Shown here: in pieces, positions 1-12,649 of the stretch
How the letters are laid out: the number at the start of each line of letters is the position of its first letter
Numbering within the stretch: the stretch's first letter is position 1
Source of the DNA: Cristatella mucedo
Lineage: Eukaryota > Bryozoa > Phylactolaemata > Cristatellidae
NCBI GenBank assembly: GCA_009760855.2
Contig: WPIO01000064.1
Span: 664,001 to 728,000, forward strand
DNA length: 64,000 nt
Direction: 5' to 3'
Notes under the pieces: generated by a model
Seen by the model: the letters and a program-made list of their open reading frames with translations, nothing else
Database searches by the model: none
Told to the model about the DNA's origin: nothing
Translations under genes and position numbers: made by a program

Positions 1-500
1 ATTGAAATTCTAATTTACAAGATAACAGTGGCCTTGGACCTTATGGTGTCAGTGGCGGCACTGCAGGCTCCGTGAGCCTGTCTGTTTCCAGTAGCAACAA
101 AATGTGGCTGAAACTGACCTGTGATGTAAATACATGTGTGCAGTTGGTAAGCATCATTAGCATTATCATGGAAGTCTTATCAATAAAGTAGGACTGTCGA
201 CAAATTCTTACTTGTCTTAGTGGGAAGTCGTGGTTTTGTAAGTAGCTAAAATGTATTACTTTATTGCACCACACTATACGACTGCGTCGTTCACCTTTGG
301 GAACTGACAATAGTGGCAGAATTTATTTGTGCTCCTGAGCAGTGGTGGAGCGGTGATTTTTATATTTGGGGGCAAGGCTGCAAAATTTTTATGTAGGCAG
401 GGCGAGACCCGCAATTAATGAAAAATAATAGCGACAAATTGTTGTGTTAATCCGACGCGAACTGGCTTTGCGGCTGCTCATTGAGTGGAATCAATACATA

Positions 501-505
<5 letters not shown>

Positions 506-581
<76 letters not shown>

Positions 582-725
582 GTGATCACATATATATATA
601 TATGATCACAATTATTACTATCACAATGATATAATCATAATATATTATACATTAATAATATAATATAATAACATAATATAATAATATATAATATAATTAG
701 TATCACAATATATAATCATATTATC

Positions 726-755
<30 letters not shown>
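506..755. repeat. (AT)n microsatellite and AT-rich foldback tract
   Basis: (TA)n at 506-578, inverted pair AATTGTGATCA/TGATCACAATT at 578-613, then AT-rich sequence with another (TA)n at about 726-751. Confidence 0.95.
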
Positions 756-759
<4 letters not shown>

Positions 760-1559
760 TAATTTCTTTGTTGGTGACGGTTGGTGGCCGTAGGCCTTGT
801 TGTAAGAGGGGGGAGAAGTGCCTGCTCTGGATCTGCCACTGCTCCTGAGTCTATGAGTTGTTAATCAAGTGAGAGGAAAATTTGGCTATTACGTGTTTAT
901 CCTGCAAGTCGGCTTAGTCAGTATGATGAAAGAAGTAGTGTGACAGCAACAGTGGTAAGGATGAGAGGCTCAAGGTATCGTAATAGCTTCTGTATTCTCA
1001 AAAAACGTGGTGAACATGGCTGTATTTGGCCATCACAACTGCGGAAAGCACTCCAGTGACTGTATCACGGATGAGCCGTTTACAAAGTGGACAACAGGTT
1101 CGCACCTTGCAGGTTCCGCCCTATTAAATTATGACGATTTGACGATCCAGACTCCCAGGTTACAGCCATGGTATGTAAACTGCTGATCCAATCATAGAAT
1201 ATTTAATGCTGGAACAGAGTGAGGCAGGAAATTTCCCTGTGGGCTCTTGGGAAGTGATCGGGATAGGAGCTGATAGAAACAGGGATCAGTTTCTAAGGAA
1301 GGATGTGGATGAGGTGAGGTTCTTATGTCTTCTAGTTGCAGCAGAGTTTGCTCCAGGCTTGCTGATGTTCTGACATGATCAGCATCGTTGCACCCAAGGC
1401 AGCAAGTTCGTTGACCAGTGCCACCGGCTCGTGTAAACTTGCTCATTTGAAAAGATTTACAGAAGGAATGCCCTATTTCCTGTGGGGCATCGCTGAATAC
1501 TGACCTCGACCTATTCAGTGCTTCTACGATGCATAGATCTGCTGCTGCCATGCATAACT
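756..1559. other. no recognisable gene
   Basis: A 119-codon minus frame (1192-1551) is open, but I see no domain or splice support. It abuts LINE B and might be decayed transposon sequence. Confidence 0.4.
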
Positions 1560-2280
1560 AATATAATAAATATGCCATTAGTCTCAGGTCATATCCTAGC
1601 ACCTTTCAAAAAGGCTGTAGTCAGACCACTACTCAAGAAAGCAACACTTGACTGAGAGAAGCTGGGCAACTTCCACCCTGTCCCATTTACCGTTCCTATC
1701 AAAGACACTGAAACGAGTAGTGGCAGAGCAGCTGAACTCATATACTGAAACTTCACACCTTGCTAGTAAGTGCCAGTCTGGTTTCAGAGCTAATCACCTG
1801 ACAAAGTCAGCATTGCTTCTGGTCTATAATGACCCTCTTAGCAATGGAGACTTAGGTAGAGTTTCTCTGCTTATTTTGCAGATTTTGATACTATCGATCA
1901 CCAAGTCCTTCTTGAGCACCTCTCGTCTCGCCTGGGCATCACTGGTACTGCACTGCAATGGTTTAAGCTCTATCTCAGTGGGAGACTTCAAATTATAGAG
2001 GTGAATAGAAAAAATCATACGAGGAACTACTGAAGTATGGAGTACCTCTGGGCTTTGTGCTTGGTCCGGTTCTTTTAGCGGTTTATACTCTCCCTCTTGC
2101 CGATGTGATTGCCAAGCAGAATCTAGGCTTTCACATAAATTCAGATGACTCTCAGTTGTACCTTAGCTTTGATTTCTCCCAGCCCTTGCGCACATCGAAT
2201 TTTCTCAACTCTCTTGCTGAGTGTATTGATGACATCCCCGCACAGATGGCAGCAAACTTTCTTAAATTGAATGACGATAG
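1560..2280 (+). mobile_element. LINE family B, reverse-transcriptase portion, broken
   Basis: Frames carry HILAPFKKAV, SGFRANHLTKSALLLVYND, DFDTIDHQVLLEHLSSRLGI, GVPLGFVLGPVLLAVYTLPL and DDSQLYLSFD, i.e. CR1/L2-type RT motifs, with frameshifts and stops. It is interrupted at 2280 by an inverted copy of the same family and resumes near 2732. Confidence 0.85.
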
Positions 2281-2731
2281 TAATAATAATACACTTGACA
2301 TAGCACCCTCAGAGAACTCAATCTCTTTCTAAGCACTTTGCATTTGCTGCAAAGGAAGCACGATCAATTGGTTAGTGGTAGTATGGTAAATAAACAATAA
2401 GAATAATATGGTTAGGGGTGAAATGCACAGGGTCAGCATGCAAGTACGGTTAGTGTGCACAGTGTCTGTACGCATAAGCTCAAAAAATACGAACCACATG
2501 AACCCACTAAATGCTGTCATAAATAGATGTGTTTGTAATTTATTTTTTAATGTGAACAAGTCGGGAGATTTCGTGACACACATCAGGAGTGAGTTCCAGG
2601 CTTTGGGAGTATATGAACTAAAAGCACAGTCTCCAAAGGATTTGAGATTTTTATGGAGATTTGAGGTATGCGTCAACAGTTAGTTTCCAAGAAGCATGTG
2701 CTACGATGCTTAGCCTGGTGGAGGAGTAGAT
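2281..2731 (-). mobile_element. LINE family B, 5'-truncated copy inserted in another B copy
   Basis: The plus-strand sequence starts with a TAATAATAAT tail, then the family 3' end and the ORF C-terminus (minus strand NLKSFGDCAFSSYTPKAWNS). It is truncated in the SDLL..QAK region. Confidence 0.85.
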
Positions 2732-3480
2732 TTCAGCTACACAACGTTGCTAAAACTTGGGCTTGGACAGGAATAATACACCTAAGTTATTCTATGCATT
2801 TGTGCTATCCCATCTCGACTTGTATAACTTGCTTGCCGTTCTACTGTCCTGTGCAATCAAGCACTTTCAGCTGGTGCAAAACTCTGCAGCCAGGCTTGCC
2901 TATCGTGGGAGTTGCAGTTGCCATATAACACTCTTCTCGCCGACCTGCACTGGCTCCCAGTCAAGTAGTGCATCGAATTCGAGGTTGTCACTCAATTTTA
3001 GGTCGCTTCATTCTTTGACTCCAGCTCCATCTATCAGATCTACTACCCCACTTGGGTCGGAATCGAACCACCAATTTTAATCAATCTAATCGTTTACCTA
3101 CACCTCGTACGAACCTCAAATCCTTTGGAGACCGTGCTTTTAGTTCGTATGCTCCCAAAGCCTGGAACTCACTTACGACTTGGGTCACGACATCTCCTTG
3201 CTTAAAGTCATTTAAAAGCTAAAGACGCATCTATTTATGACAGCATTTAGTGGGTCCAAGTGATTTGTCCTTTCTGTGTTTATGCGTGGCGACACTGTGC
3301 ATGCTGCCACTAACCATATTTGCATGCTGGCCCTATGCATGTCACCTCTAACCGTGTTATGCCTGTTGACATTTATCGTGCTATCACTAAACATTAGACC
3401 GTACTTTGCAGCAAATGTAAGGGGCCTATAAAGAGATTGAGTTCTCTGAGGGTGCTATACAACAATGTTTTGTATTATTA
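2732..3480 (+). mobile_element. LINE family B, 3' half of the interrupted copy
   Basis: It resumes with FQLHNVAKT, continues through LDLYNLLAVLLSC, LQLVQNSAARL-like and FGDRAFSSYAPKAWNS segments, and ends with ..GAGATTGAGTTCTCTGAGG.. and a TATTATTATT tail near 3475. Confidence 0.85.
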
Positions 3481-3621
3481 TTTTCAATGTTATATATGAA
3501 GTTGTTGTCTAACTCTAACTTTGATTGTGTGGTCGGGAACTATGCTGGTATAGCATGCTCCTGCTTGGTGCCCATGTTTAATGGGTACTCATTAAAGGTT
3601 TTATAACAATAATTGGTTGGT

Positions 3622-3690
3622 TGTATAGCACCCTAAGAGAACTTCTATCCAGATGCTTTACAACTTGCTGCAAGAGAATCAGTACTAAAG
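3622..3690 (-). mobile_element. short 3'-end fragment of LINE B or its SINE
   Basis: TAGCACCCTAAGAGAACTTC followed by TTTACAACTTGCTGCAAGAG is a diverged match to the family B 3' end. Confidence 0.5.
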
Positions 3691-6600
3691 GGTTAGGGTC
3701 ATGTTTGATATCAAGAATGTTTCAGTGACCAAGTATCATTCTTAAGCCAGCATGCTAAAGCATATATGGAGGCTATCATGGCCATTAGCTAGTCAGGCCT
3801 TTGGCTAATGAAATTCCCTGCATAATTTGCAGGTACATTTGCAAAGCACATCGCAGCAACAAAAACAGATAAATCCACTGGTCCAAGGGAAAGCTGACGG
3901 GAACAGATTAGTCTTGAGCTGAAACTTGGAGGATGCAAGGTCATTTTAGGGAGTGTACCTACCTGGAAGTCAGTTCAAGACCTTTGGTGCATACATTCTG
4001 GCCCAAGGATTTATTGCCACGGGTTTTAATTTAGTGCGAGAGACGTTTATATGACCAGATGCTGAGAAGCAGGTGGTGAAAGTGCACTCTGGAAGAGAAA
4101 GGTCGGATAAGTAATTTGGTGCTAGCGAGTGGAGTGACCTGTACGCCTGGCTATTTACTCATTCCTAGCGACATAAGGTGGCGATGCATGGTCAGAAATA
4201 TAGAATCACGTGAGAATTGCCTAACATTTTGCTTTTTGCTTATGGACCTTCTGCCCTACAGAGTTTCGTTGTATCGCTTTTCAAACTTGGATACTTATAA
4301 AATATGAAATATGAAGCATCTGTATAGTACTGCAAAAAATGCTGCATGTTGAGGGCGCTTCAAGACTCAGCACTTGGTGAGTTGCCGTGACAGTGGATCA
4401 GTATACGTGATTGAGGGATGGAGGTAGGACAGATGGCAAAAAGTGAGCCCTCTCCTTCTACAGGATTATGACTTTCGGTCATTGGTGAGTTAAGAATTGT
4501 ACCGTCTAGCAAGTGAATGCTTGTACCAAAAGAAAAGGAAGAAAATATGGTAGCAAATGTCAAAAAGATTATCCCAGTAGGGGGTCGGCCATAGACTACA
4601 GTCTTAAGCATAAGCACACGGGAGTAACGAAGCTATTGTGGCAATCAAAAATCTTAACGGGTCCTGTACTTTACTGTAGTTGCAATGCATATAACGTGAC
4701 TCTTGACAGCACCTTGCCATTAGTGTTTGCTACGATGCCAGGATGCAAAAAGTGAGGTTGAGCAGCATTGCCTCACACCAGACAGATATTAGCTGTTCTA
4801 CGGTGGGCACATATTCGTTATTATATGCCTATCAGGTGAAATTCAAGTGTCTTCATGACTGAGATATGGACTGGAGACCAAGCTACTAGATTGTGTATGT
4901 TATCTTTGTCATGGACTTCCAATATTGTATACCTTGGTCACTACCCCACAGGTCTTTCTGCTTTTGCTAGACTGGGTATAGCTTGCTAGTTGCTTGTCTT
5001 ATAATTTCTTTAGCAGCTCCTTTATCTCTTGCTGTACAGCTTTAGCATATTCAAAGTCTCTCTATTGTCGTCAGGCTAACGATCGGCTTTTAGTGGTTCA
5101 TCTTAAAGTGGAGTTTGAACTGTTTGAAAGTTAGCTCTACATGAATTATCTGTGCACCAGATAGACACGGATGCACGTCATATTTATACTAATTTCAACT
5201 AAGAACCCTTGTGTGGCTTTCGGTGCACATGTATGCATCTCCAACGAACGTCTAGTACGATGAATTAACGTCTAACAACAAAAGCTTGTGGTGTTTTTCA
5301 TTTGATTCTAACTTTTGTAAGAGCCATCAACTTTAGATATTTCTTTTGGAATAGAATTTTATTTGCTTCGTTCGTGTCGTATATGTGCACGTGCCTACGT
5401 TCGTACGTAAGCTTAAGAACTTTACTGTGTATCCATTGATTAACCGGCAGCCATCCAAGCTCTTTCAGCAAAGGAAACGATGGTCAAAGCTCTAGGATTT
5501 GTAAACTAGCCTTGCAGCCATATTCATCACAAGCTGCTATAGCCTAATTGGCTTTTTTGGTAACCCAGCCAAAATGGAATTGCAATAATCTAGCAGAGAC
5601 AGAACCAAGAAGCTAGTTCAATTTTTTTGCAAGCAGCAGTGGTAGACAGTCCCTAATATGCAATCAATCTTCAAACACTGAAATTTGGGTTGAGTTTTTC
5701 ATCCGGTAACGAAGCTAGGCTCTTTGCTGATATCATGGCTTTGTGTTGGTTATTAGATTTTTATGCCTACTTGATCTTATTCGAAACTTCTCAGATTATA
5801 TTACCTGCTTTACAGTTTGCCCAAACATAAGCCTAATTGTATCTGGCTGAGTCGTTTTGGCAGCACTACATACTTAGTACCTTTTAAACCCTTTGAGCAC
5901 AGCACGTGTCAGTGATAGTTTCTTGTCTTTCGATACGTTGTGTGGCTGTTGCATCTATTCTGCAGGAATATTCGGTTCTGTAATTCATATCTATAGTCTC
6001 ACGTAGCTCTATTAGTATATTTTGCCCCAGTCCTCGGTCGCTACGGCAGCAAACGTTGACTGGTCTCCGACCACTAATGAGGTGCTTAGTACCGAATAGA
6101 ACTACATAAAACAGAACTACATAAAGCGCAACTAGATGAACTGCAGTTTCACATGGGTCTCCATGATTCATTAAACTGACTTATGTTACACAATCCAAGA
6201 GGGGTGGAAGTGAAGTTGGTATGTGATTGGGATATAATCGCTTACGTTTAGGCACTTATAAAATGCCCGTGCATAGACACCTCTGTACATAGGCAGGGTG
6301 TGACCGGCATCAATAAATTCATGTCATTTTATACTTACTGCAACTTGCGACTGGTGGACCCGGATCTTCTATCATGATATGACTGATCGTGAGCTCTGCT
6401 TTATAGCGATCAGCTTACTCCCATTTAGTGTTGGAATTTGTCGGTTGCTTTTGCATGTCCTCTGTCTAGTTCATCCTGTTCGGGCTAGCATCAGACTTTG
6501 ACTGGTCATGGAGAGATGCCAAACTATGCAGGGCAGCTGTAGCACAAGGATGCAAATGACCCAATGCTACCTACGTTCGTTTACCAGCTTTCACCAGATG

Positions 6601-7090
6601 CCATTAAGTTTGATGCAGTTGAGCATCATTTTTCCCTTTAGTGTGCCAGACTAGTGCCAGTTAGCATTATCAAGCACACTTGCTCACAGGAAGCAGACCG
6701 ATGTCAGCATCCGATGCAAAGCCACACCATGGCTCAGCCATCGAGCAACTGCTCCAACGAATCTCTTCGGCTTCGGTTCGGATAGCGCCCGGTTAGCACG
6801 CACGAGACGTCCAACAGTGCTGGGGGGGCGCCCAATTGCTCTTCAGATGCCCAGTGAAGCAGCCGAGTAAACAGTTACCGTTCTGAAGGCGGCTCTCACC
6901 GTGCGTGCGCGCGATCCCGATAAGAATATAGTTTGTTGAGCCGAAAAGAATTGCCGTGTGCCTAGCGTGTGCTCTGGCCTGTTGCTGCCGAGCTGGTGGT
7001 GAACACTGCTGCTTGACATCCGTGGTCATGTCGGCAGGCAGCTTGGCCTCTCGACCGTCTACTCGTCTAAAGCTTCGCCCAGTAGGTAAA
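3691..7090. other. intergenic; only a LINE A fragment seen
   Basis: Apart from 5430-5695 no coding, RNA or repeat signal is convincing. Open frames here are short and lack splice or domain support. Confidence 0.4.
5430..5695 (-). mobile_element. LINE family A fragment (RT C-terminal region)
   Basis: ATTAACCGGCAGCCATCCAA, CTTGCAGCCATATTCAT and GCCCAGCCAAAA-type blocks align along their length with the same parts of the copies at 11.3 and 57.9 kb. No intact frame. Confidence 0.75.
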
Positions 7091-7222
7091 TAAATATAAT
7101 TCATTTATATAGCGCCCCAAGAGAACCTAATCTCTATTCAGGCGCTTCACATATGCCTCGGGGCTCGAGCCCACGACCTCAGTCAGACCTTGGTCGGGGC
7201 GAGCACCTTAACCGCTAGTATG
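7091..7222 (-). mobile_element. S2 SINE (tRNA head, LINE B-like tail)
   Basis: On the minus strand: head GCGGTTAAGGTGCTCGCCCC, box-B-like GTGGGCTCGAGCCCC, then AAGCGCCTGAATAGAGATTA and GGTTCTCTTGGGGCGCTATA. Confidence 0.85.
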
Positions 7223-7412
7223 CTTCTTAATCTTGAAGCTGCTGCTGCTTCCATCTTAATTAGACTATTTTAAATTAGAACTTTGATCGATAGGTGCTCA
7301 CTCTCGGACCCTGGCTTCACTTCCTATAGCAGATACCCACTAAAGGAAGAAGTTCTGGGAACATTGATTGCTCTGCCTAAATCTTGTGGGATAACAAGAT
7401 TTAAATGTCCGT

Positions 7413-7592
7413 TGGCCGTGTGGTTAGCCCGACTTAGCCCAGGGGTACGAGTGCAAGCATGCATTTCACGACCCAACTAGTGGGTTCGAGCTCAGCAGCA
7501 GACAAACTTTTGCTGCCCGCAAGCATATTGATACCTGCTAGTGCTCTTCTGCTGCTATTTAAATGAGGCTGTTTGATAAGCCAACCTCTACT
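7413..7592 (+). mobile_element. S1 SINE
   Basis: TTAGCCCAGGGGTACGAGTG, GTGGGTTCGAGCTC, then GCTCTTCTGCTGCTATTTAA and GAGGCTGTTTGATAAG. Confidence 0.75.
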
Positions 7593-7864
7593 TTACTTAC
7601 TTTTACTTCGTTTCAAGGTGTTTGGCTGCATCTGATTTTGCTAGCATTGATCGGAGGACCGACTCCGCGATCGCTTCCACGCCCCTCCCGATACCGGGAA
7701 GGCTGTTGCTTGTTTTACTCTTTATTTACTCACTTTTGTGACACCTGTTCGTCCTCGCTTGTTTCTTCTGGCCTTATATCATGAGCTCTAGCAAGGCGAT
7801 CTTGTTAGGCAGAGCTAATGGGTTTATAGTCCATACCTTTGGTAGCATACTTGTCTTCACTGTG

Positions 7865-8010
7865 TCTTAGCCCATGGGTAAGGTGCTCGCACCACACGAC
7901 TCAAGTCGGTGGTTCTAATCGTACAGCAGGCGATAATTTGTTGACCATTGCAACTGTGAATCTCTTAGGCTATTCTGCCAGTATGTACAGGAGGGCTGTT
8001 GAAGTGGCTA
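7865..8010 (+). mobile_element. S1 SINE, diverged
   Basis: TTAGCCCATGGGTAAGGTGC, GGTGGTTCTAATCG, GCGATAATTT and GTACAGGAGGGCTGTT. Confidence 0.6.
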
Positions 8011-8134
8011 GCCTTTTTAACTTTGGTTTTTCATCGAGGCAACTGGATAATGACCCGAACAATCGCTTGCCAGCCACTCTCTCTGGCATACAGCCCTTGG
8101 CCATTTGCCTTTAAGCATTAAGTATACTTTATCT

Positions 8135-8265
8135 GTATACTTCATTTGTATATCGCGATAAGAGAACTAGATCTCCTCATATGCGGCCCTTTAATATACT
8201 GAAAGGCTCGAACCCACAACCTTGATCGTAAAGGGGAGTGCTTTATCCCCCAAACAAACCAAGGG
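8135..8265 (-). mobile_element. S2 SINE, diverged
   Basis: TATATCGCGATAAGAGAACT (tail) then GGCTCGAACCCACAACCTTG (head) in minus orientation. Confidence 0.6.
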
Positions 8266-8384
8266 CATGTCGTATTCAGCTGTCTAGTAATCATTATTCT
8301 TCACCTTAGCTATATTTTATTTATATCGCCATATCTCTTACTAGCCTGTGGTTTGCCTGTCTCTCTGGACTGTTTGCCTCCTAG

Positions 8385-8889
8385 TTGTGGTAGGGTGTAT
8401 GCATATGTACCTCAATTGCTTTCTGTTGCTGCTGTTGCCACCACCAAGGTTGGAGTTGCATATGACCTGTGAGTGATTATGCTCCGATTCTGTTCATGAT
8501 AAGTCGGCTAGTTAATTATGTACAAGTTTATTTGATATTCTGATGTTTCTGTAGGTTGCTCTATGTTTTCCTCTAAACAAAACACCCAAATTCAGCCTCC
8601 GTTTGGGCCTTTTGTAGGCTGCTCTTGGCATATTTGTGTTTGGTGGGGATGACACTGGCTTCGTGTTATTTCAGTTTACTTGAATAAGCTAGTAGTTTGA
8701 TATTGAGAACATGCATCGTGATGCTTTAAGGTTGGCTGGAAGCTGTGGTGTGTTTGCTGAATTTTGCGCTGTTATCTGCAGACGCCTTTTTTCAGGCTGT
8801 CAGTGAGCGACTCTTTGCGATGGGCTCTGATGTAGCTGTCGATGCTATTGAGGATTCTTCAGCGATCAATGAGGAAAGCATGCCGACTG
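8385..8889 (+). CDS. two exon-like open segments, unknown protein
   Basis: Segment 8385-8468 (acceptor TTTGCCTCCTAG, donor GACCT|GTGAGT) reads CGRVYAYVPQLLSVAAVATT. Segment 8782-8889 (acceptor GTTATCTGCAG, donor GACTG|GTAGGT) reads AFFQAVSERLFAMGSDVAVD and ends INEESMPTG. Both look protein-like and have good splice sites, but their phases do not join directly, so an intervening exon would be needed. No family recognised. Confidence 0.25.
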
Positions 8890-9254
8890 GTAGGTATCGC
8901 CCAGTACATATGATAATATGTCAACCGATCTGCATAGACGGCATATTTGCAACATTCCTGGCTGCATTTCTTTGGACTACTGGTTGCATTTTGATGCATC
9001 CGTACCCACTACATTTTGTATCTTTTGCGTGCTTTTGTGTTTCTTGTAGCATTTTGATTGGCTCTGTGTGCTACTAAAGCATAAGACTCTGGGAATACAA
9101 CAAATTAAGTCAACTTACTAGTGGCAGAGGAAGTGACTCGGAAGTGTGAAAAATGGCCAATTTGCCTTTGCATTATGCTGCTGAAAAAACCCTCAAGCAG
9201 GCCAACGTGACCCTCCTAACCGTAGGCATAGCAAGGAGTAAGTCAAGCATGTCA

Positions 9255-9395
9255 CCCTGCTTTGGCCCAGGGTTTAGGAGCTCGTCCTTGACGATGGAGG
9301 TCGTGGGCTCAAGTCCTTCGACATATGTGAAGCACCTGCTGGATAGAGAGACTGTGTTCTCTTATCGCGCTATGCAAATGAATTATTTTTTTTAA
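9255..9395 (+). mobile_element. S2 SINE, diverged
   Basis: GAGGTCGTGGGCTCAAGTCC, then ATGTGAAGCACCTGCTGGAT and GTTCTCTTATCGCGCTATGC. Confidence 0.75.
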
Positions 9396-9626
9396 AGCAT
9401 GAGACCAGCCCTTGATCTTGCCAAAGCTAGCCCATCCTTTGCCAAAGAACATACTCTTTTGAGTCTGGCCGTTAGCCATTCTCTTCATTATTCCAATGCT
9501 CCTAGCCTCTCAACTTTCTAGCCAATCTTTTTTAAGGTTAACAGGTATCTCTGTCGTTCTACGAGCCCTAAGGATTAAGTAGCTTTTTCTGCTGGAGTTT
9601 AATGTAGCCTGTCATCAGCTGAGTGG

Positions 9627-9646
9627 CTCTCCCTCTCTCTTCCTCC

Positions 9647-9719
<73 letters not shown>

Positions 9720-9793
9720 CCTCTCTCTCTCTCTCTCTTCCTCCCTCTCTCTAACTCTCTCTCTTCCTCCTTCCCTCCCTCTCTCTCTCTCTT

Positions 9794-9861
<68 letters not shown>

Positions 9862-10014
9862 TCTCTCTCTCTCTCTCTCTTCCTCTCTCTCTCTCTCCCT
9901 CTCTCTCTCTCTCTCTTCCTCCCTCCCTCCCTCTCTCTCTCTCTCTTCCTCCCTCCCTCTCTCTCTCCCTCTCTTCCTTACTCCCTCCCTCCCTCTCTCT
10001 CTCTCTCTCTCTCT
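9627..10014. repeat. (CT)n compound microsatellite, ~390 bp
   Basis: Long CT runs broken by TCCTCCCTCC units. The Arg/Glu frame across it on the other strand is a simple-sequence artefact. Confidence 0.97.
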
Positions 10015-10695
10015 AGCAGAAAGAATGGCTGGAAGTGCCAGAATCGGCAGCCAGAGAACAGCCATAAGAGTTGAGGCGAAAGCCTGCAAATCAAAAGCAC
10101 CTTCTGTGGTAGTCTTCGCTGGATGACGTTGAGGCAAAAATGTAGTATGTGTTGAAAGTTAAGTTTTCTAGTTGGTCATAGGCATAGCTAGGATTGAGCC
10201 ACTGAGGGATCAGGACTTTGATTTCTCCCGATGCTGCCAATAGTAGGTAGGCAAAGGGCCCACTTGGGTGGCCAAAGGCCTCTTTAGGTAGATCTAGAGG
10301 GGGCACTCTTTTATTCCTATGCAGTTGCTCATGTAACTTGCTCGCTCACCCACCCCTACACCTGTGTACTGTCCTGGTAGAGCAGTTTGGTGGTCCGGTG
10401 TGGTCCCATTAATCAGAAACTGGATCACTGTCATCATGATGTGGTCTTAGCCCACTCTCAGCAGCTAGCTCCGTGCTATTAGACGAGACATTTGTACACC
10501 TACCGGCCCGGTATGGTGTTTATACGAGACTTGCAGTCCCAGGTGACCTGATTGCACTGCACATGTTTGTGAGGTGTGGCTTAGCCGACTTCCGTTGATG
10601 ACGGATTGTCAGATCAGTAACATTATGTCTGAGAAGCTCAATTTATCTTACGGGTCGTGTGGGCTAATTTTGGGTCTTGCTTTTTCTGCTAAGCT

Positions 10696-10773
10696 ATAAT
10701 AATTCACTTGATAAAGCGCCCTCAGAGAACTCAATCTCTTTCTAGGCGCTTTACATTTGCTGCAAAGGGAAGC
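10696..10773 (-). mobile_element. LINE family B 3'-end fragment
   Basis: TTGATAAAGCGCCCTCAGAG followed by AACTCAATCTCTTTCTAGGC and TTTGCTGCAAAGGGAA. It abuts the tail of the family A copy at 10802. Confidence 0.85.
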
Positions 10774-10801
10774 TGGTATTCATGGCTTCACGGCTTATGA
10801 T

Positions 10802-12620
10802 ATAATGTAATGTATCTTCATCTGTAACTCAACAAAACCATAAAGACTATGTGGGTGCTATGCAGGACAGTTTTGTCTATCGTACTGACAGTCTAGGCAG
10901 CTTTCAGTGCGCAATCGGTGGCCAACAGACTTCATCTCATGCAACAAAGAGAAAGTGGGAAGCATAACAGAGTCAGGAGAGCAGTTGAGGTAGTGAGTAG
11001 CATGGAAGTAGCAGCTCAGGACCACTGAAAAGGATGTACCGTAGTCGGCAGCAGGAGAGTAGTTGTCGTTGCCTCAGAATTGTGGAAGCGAGTTCCATGG
11101 TCTAGGACCTGCAGAGCTAAAGCTTCTGTCTGTCGCCAGTGGTCTTTAAATGGAAACATTAAAGAGCTAATTTATTGTTCATACATGATCTGAGGGCACG
11201 AGGAGGCTGAAACCGGTGAAGCAGTGCAGCTAGGTATGGAGGAACCAAGCCGTGGCAGGCCTTGTGGGTCAGCATAAGAACTTTGCTCTCTATCCGTTGA
11301 TCAACCGGCAGTCATCCTAGCTCTTTTTAGCAAAGGAGACACGTGGTCAAACCTCTGGCACTTGAAAACTTGCCTTGCAGCCATATTCATAGCCAGCTGC
11401 AGTGGCGTAGTTGCTTTCTTTGATAGCCCAGCCAAAAGGGAGTTACAAAATAATCAAGCCGAGACAGAACTAAGGAGCTAGTTAATTTTGTTGCAAGGCA
11501 CTGTGGAAGACAGCTCCTAATCTTAGATAGGGATCAGACTTGATGGCAAGCTATAGAAGCAGTCTTCTGAATGAAGCTTTTAAAGTTGAGGCAGCTGTCG
11601 AAAACGACACCTAAATTTCGAGCACGTGGGGATGATCGCACAATAGCATCGCCTATTAGAAGAGCAAAGCCTTTTAATCCAGGCAAATGCTTAGGTTGCA
11701 CTATGAGCAGCAGTTCGGTATTATCGTCATTTAATTTCAGGAAGTTTTCAGACATCAAGGATCGAATATCGGCAACCAATATCGGCAAGCATTCCGTTTC
11801 TAAGTTGCTGCAGCAGAGTTGGCCTACCAGTGAAGACCACAGAGATTATGGTATAGGATCTTCAGGAGACGAGCTCTTTTTAGTAGACCTTATTAAGGTA
11901 GCCACATCGCATGCAGAAACCTCGGAAAACCTTTTAAGAAGGGTCACAGGTTGTAATTCCCTAATTGCTTTACTCGGATGATGCTTTATGGAGGCACGAA
12001 TGTGCACAATGTTTTTAGTAAAGAAGGCTGAAAACTTTTCGGCTGAGCGGTTAGTATTTGGGGAGTCAGACCTCTCAGCATTGGCCAGTAAATTTGTTAC
12101 TGTCTTATAAATCTGTTTTGGTTCCGACTGGCAGGAATTCAGTTTTCGAGTGAAAAAAGAAGCCTGGGCTTTTTTAAGCTTCTGGGTGTAAACTCGAAGG
12201 AAGTCTCGGAAATTGACTAGATCTGCATCAGACCCCGATTTCTTCAAAGGACGTTCAAATCTGCGATTAACACAGCACATCTTTTGAAGTTGTTTTTGTA
12301 AATTGAAAGGAATCTCCACGACTCTGTAAGCGGATAGAATGAACAGAAGCATGCTTGTCAAGAGCACTCCTGAGTACATACATACATAAATGTTCACTGC
12401 ATCAGTAAGGTATTGAAGCTGTCGGTCGAGTCTGGGTGCAGGTCAAGAAGACCTGCATTACAAACAGATTTCAAAACTGTGTCTAAATCAATGCTTTTTA
12501 AGTGATGTCGCTGGACAAATTTGACATTACCCTGTACTTACAAGGGAGCACGAACAGTAAACGAGATCGAACAATGATCTGAGAGAGTCAGCGGGCACAT
12601 CACAAGGTCAGTGGGGAAAA
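10802..12620 (-). mobile_element. LINE family A copy with internal RT deletion and endonuclease remnant
   Basis: On the minus strand: an endonuclease end with LTLSDHCSISFTVRAPL (SDH motif, about 12540-12600); a linker ORF 12397-11846 containing FTRKLNSCQSEPKQIYKTVT and AEKFSAFFTKNI; then a jump near 11820 from SSPEDPIP to the LMSENFLKLNDDNTELLL region (11788-11534); then the 3' end and a TGTAATGTA tail. Compared with the copy at 15.65 kb about 680 bases including the catalytic YADD are missing, so it cannot encode RT. Confidence 0.85.
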
Positions 12621-12649
12621 CGATGAGCCTCTTAGGTTATTGTTTAGCC

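Noticed and set aside
9751-10137. 128-codon Arg/Glu-rich minus-strand ORF
   Set aside because: It is the translation of a (CT)n/(GA)n microsatellite.
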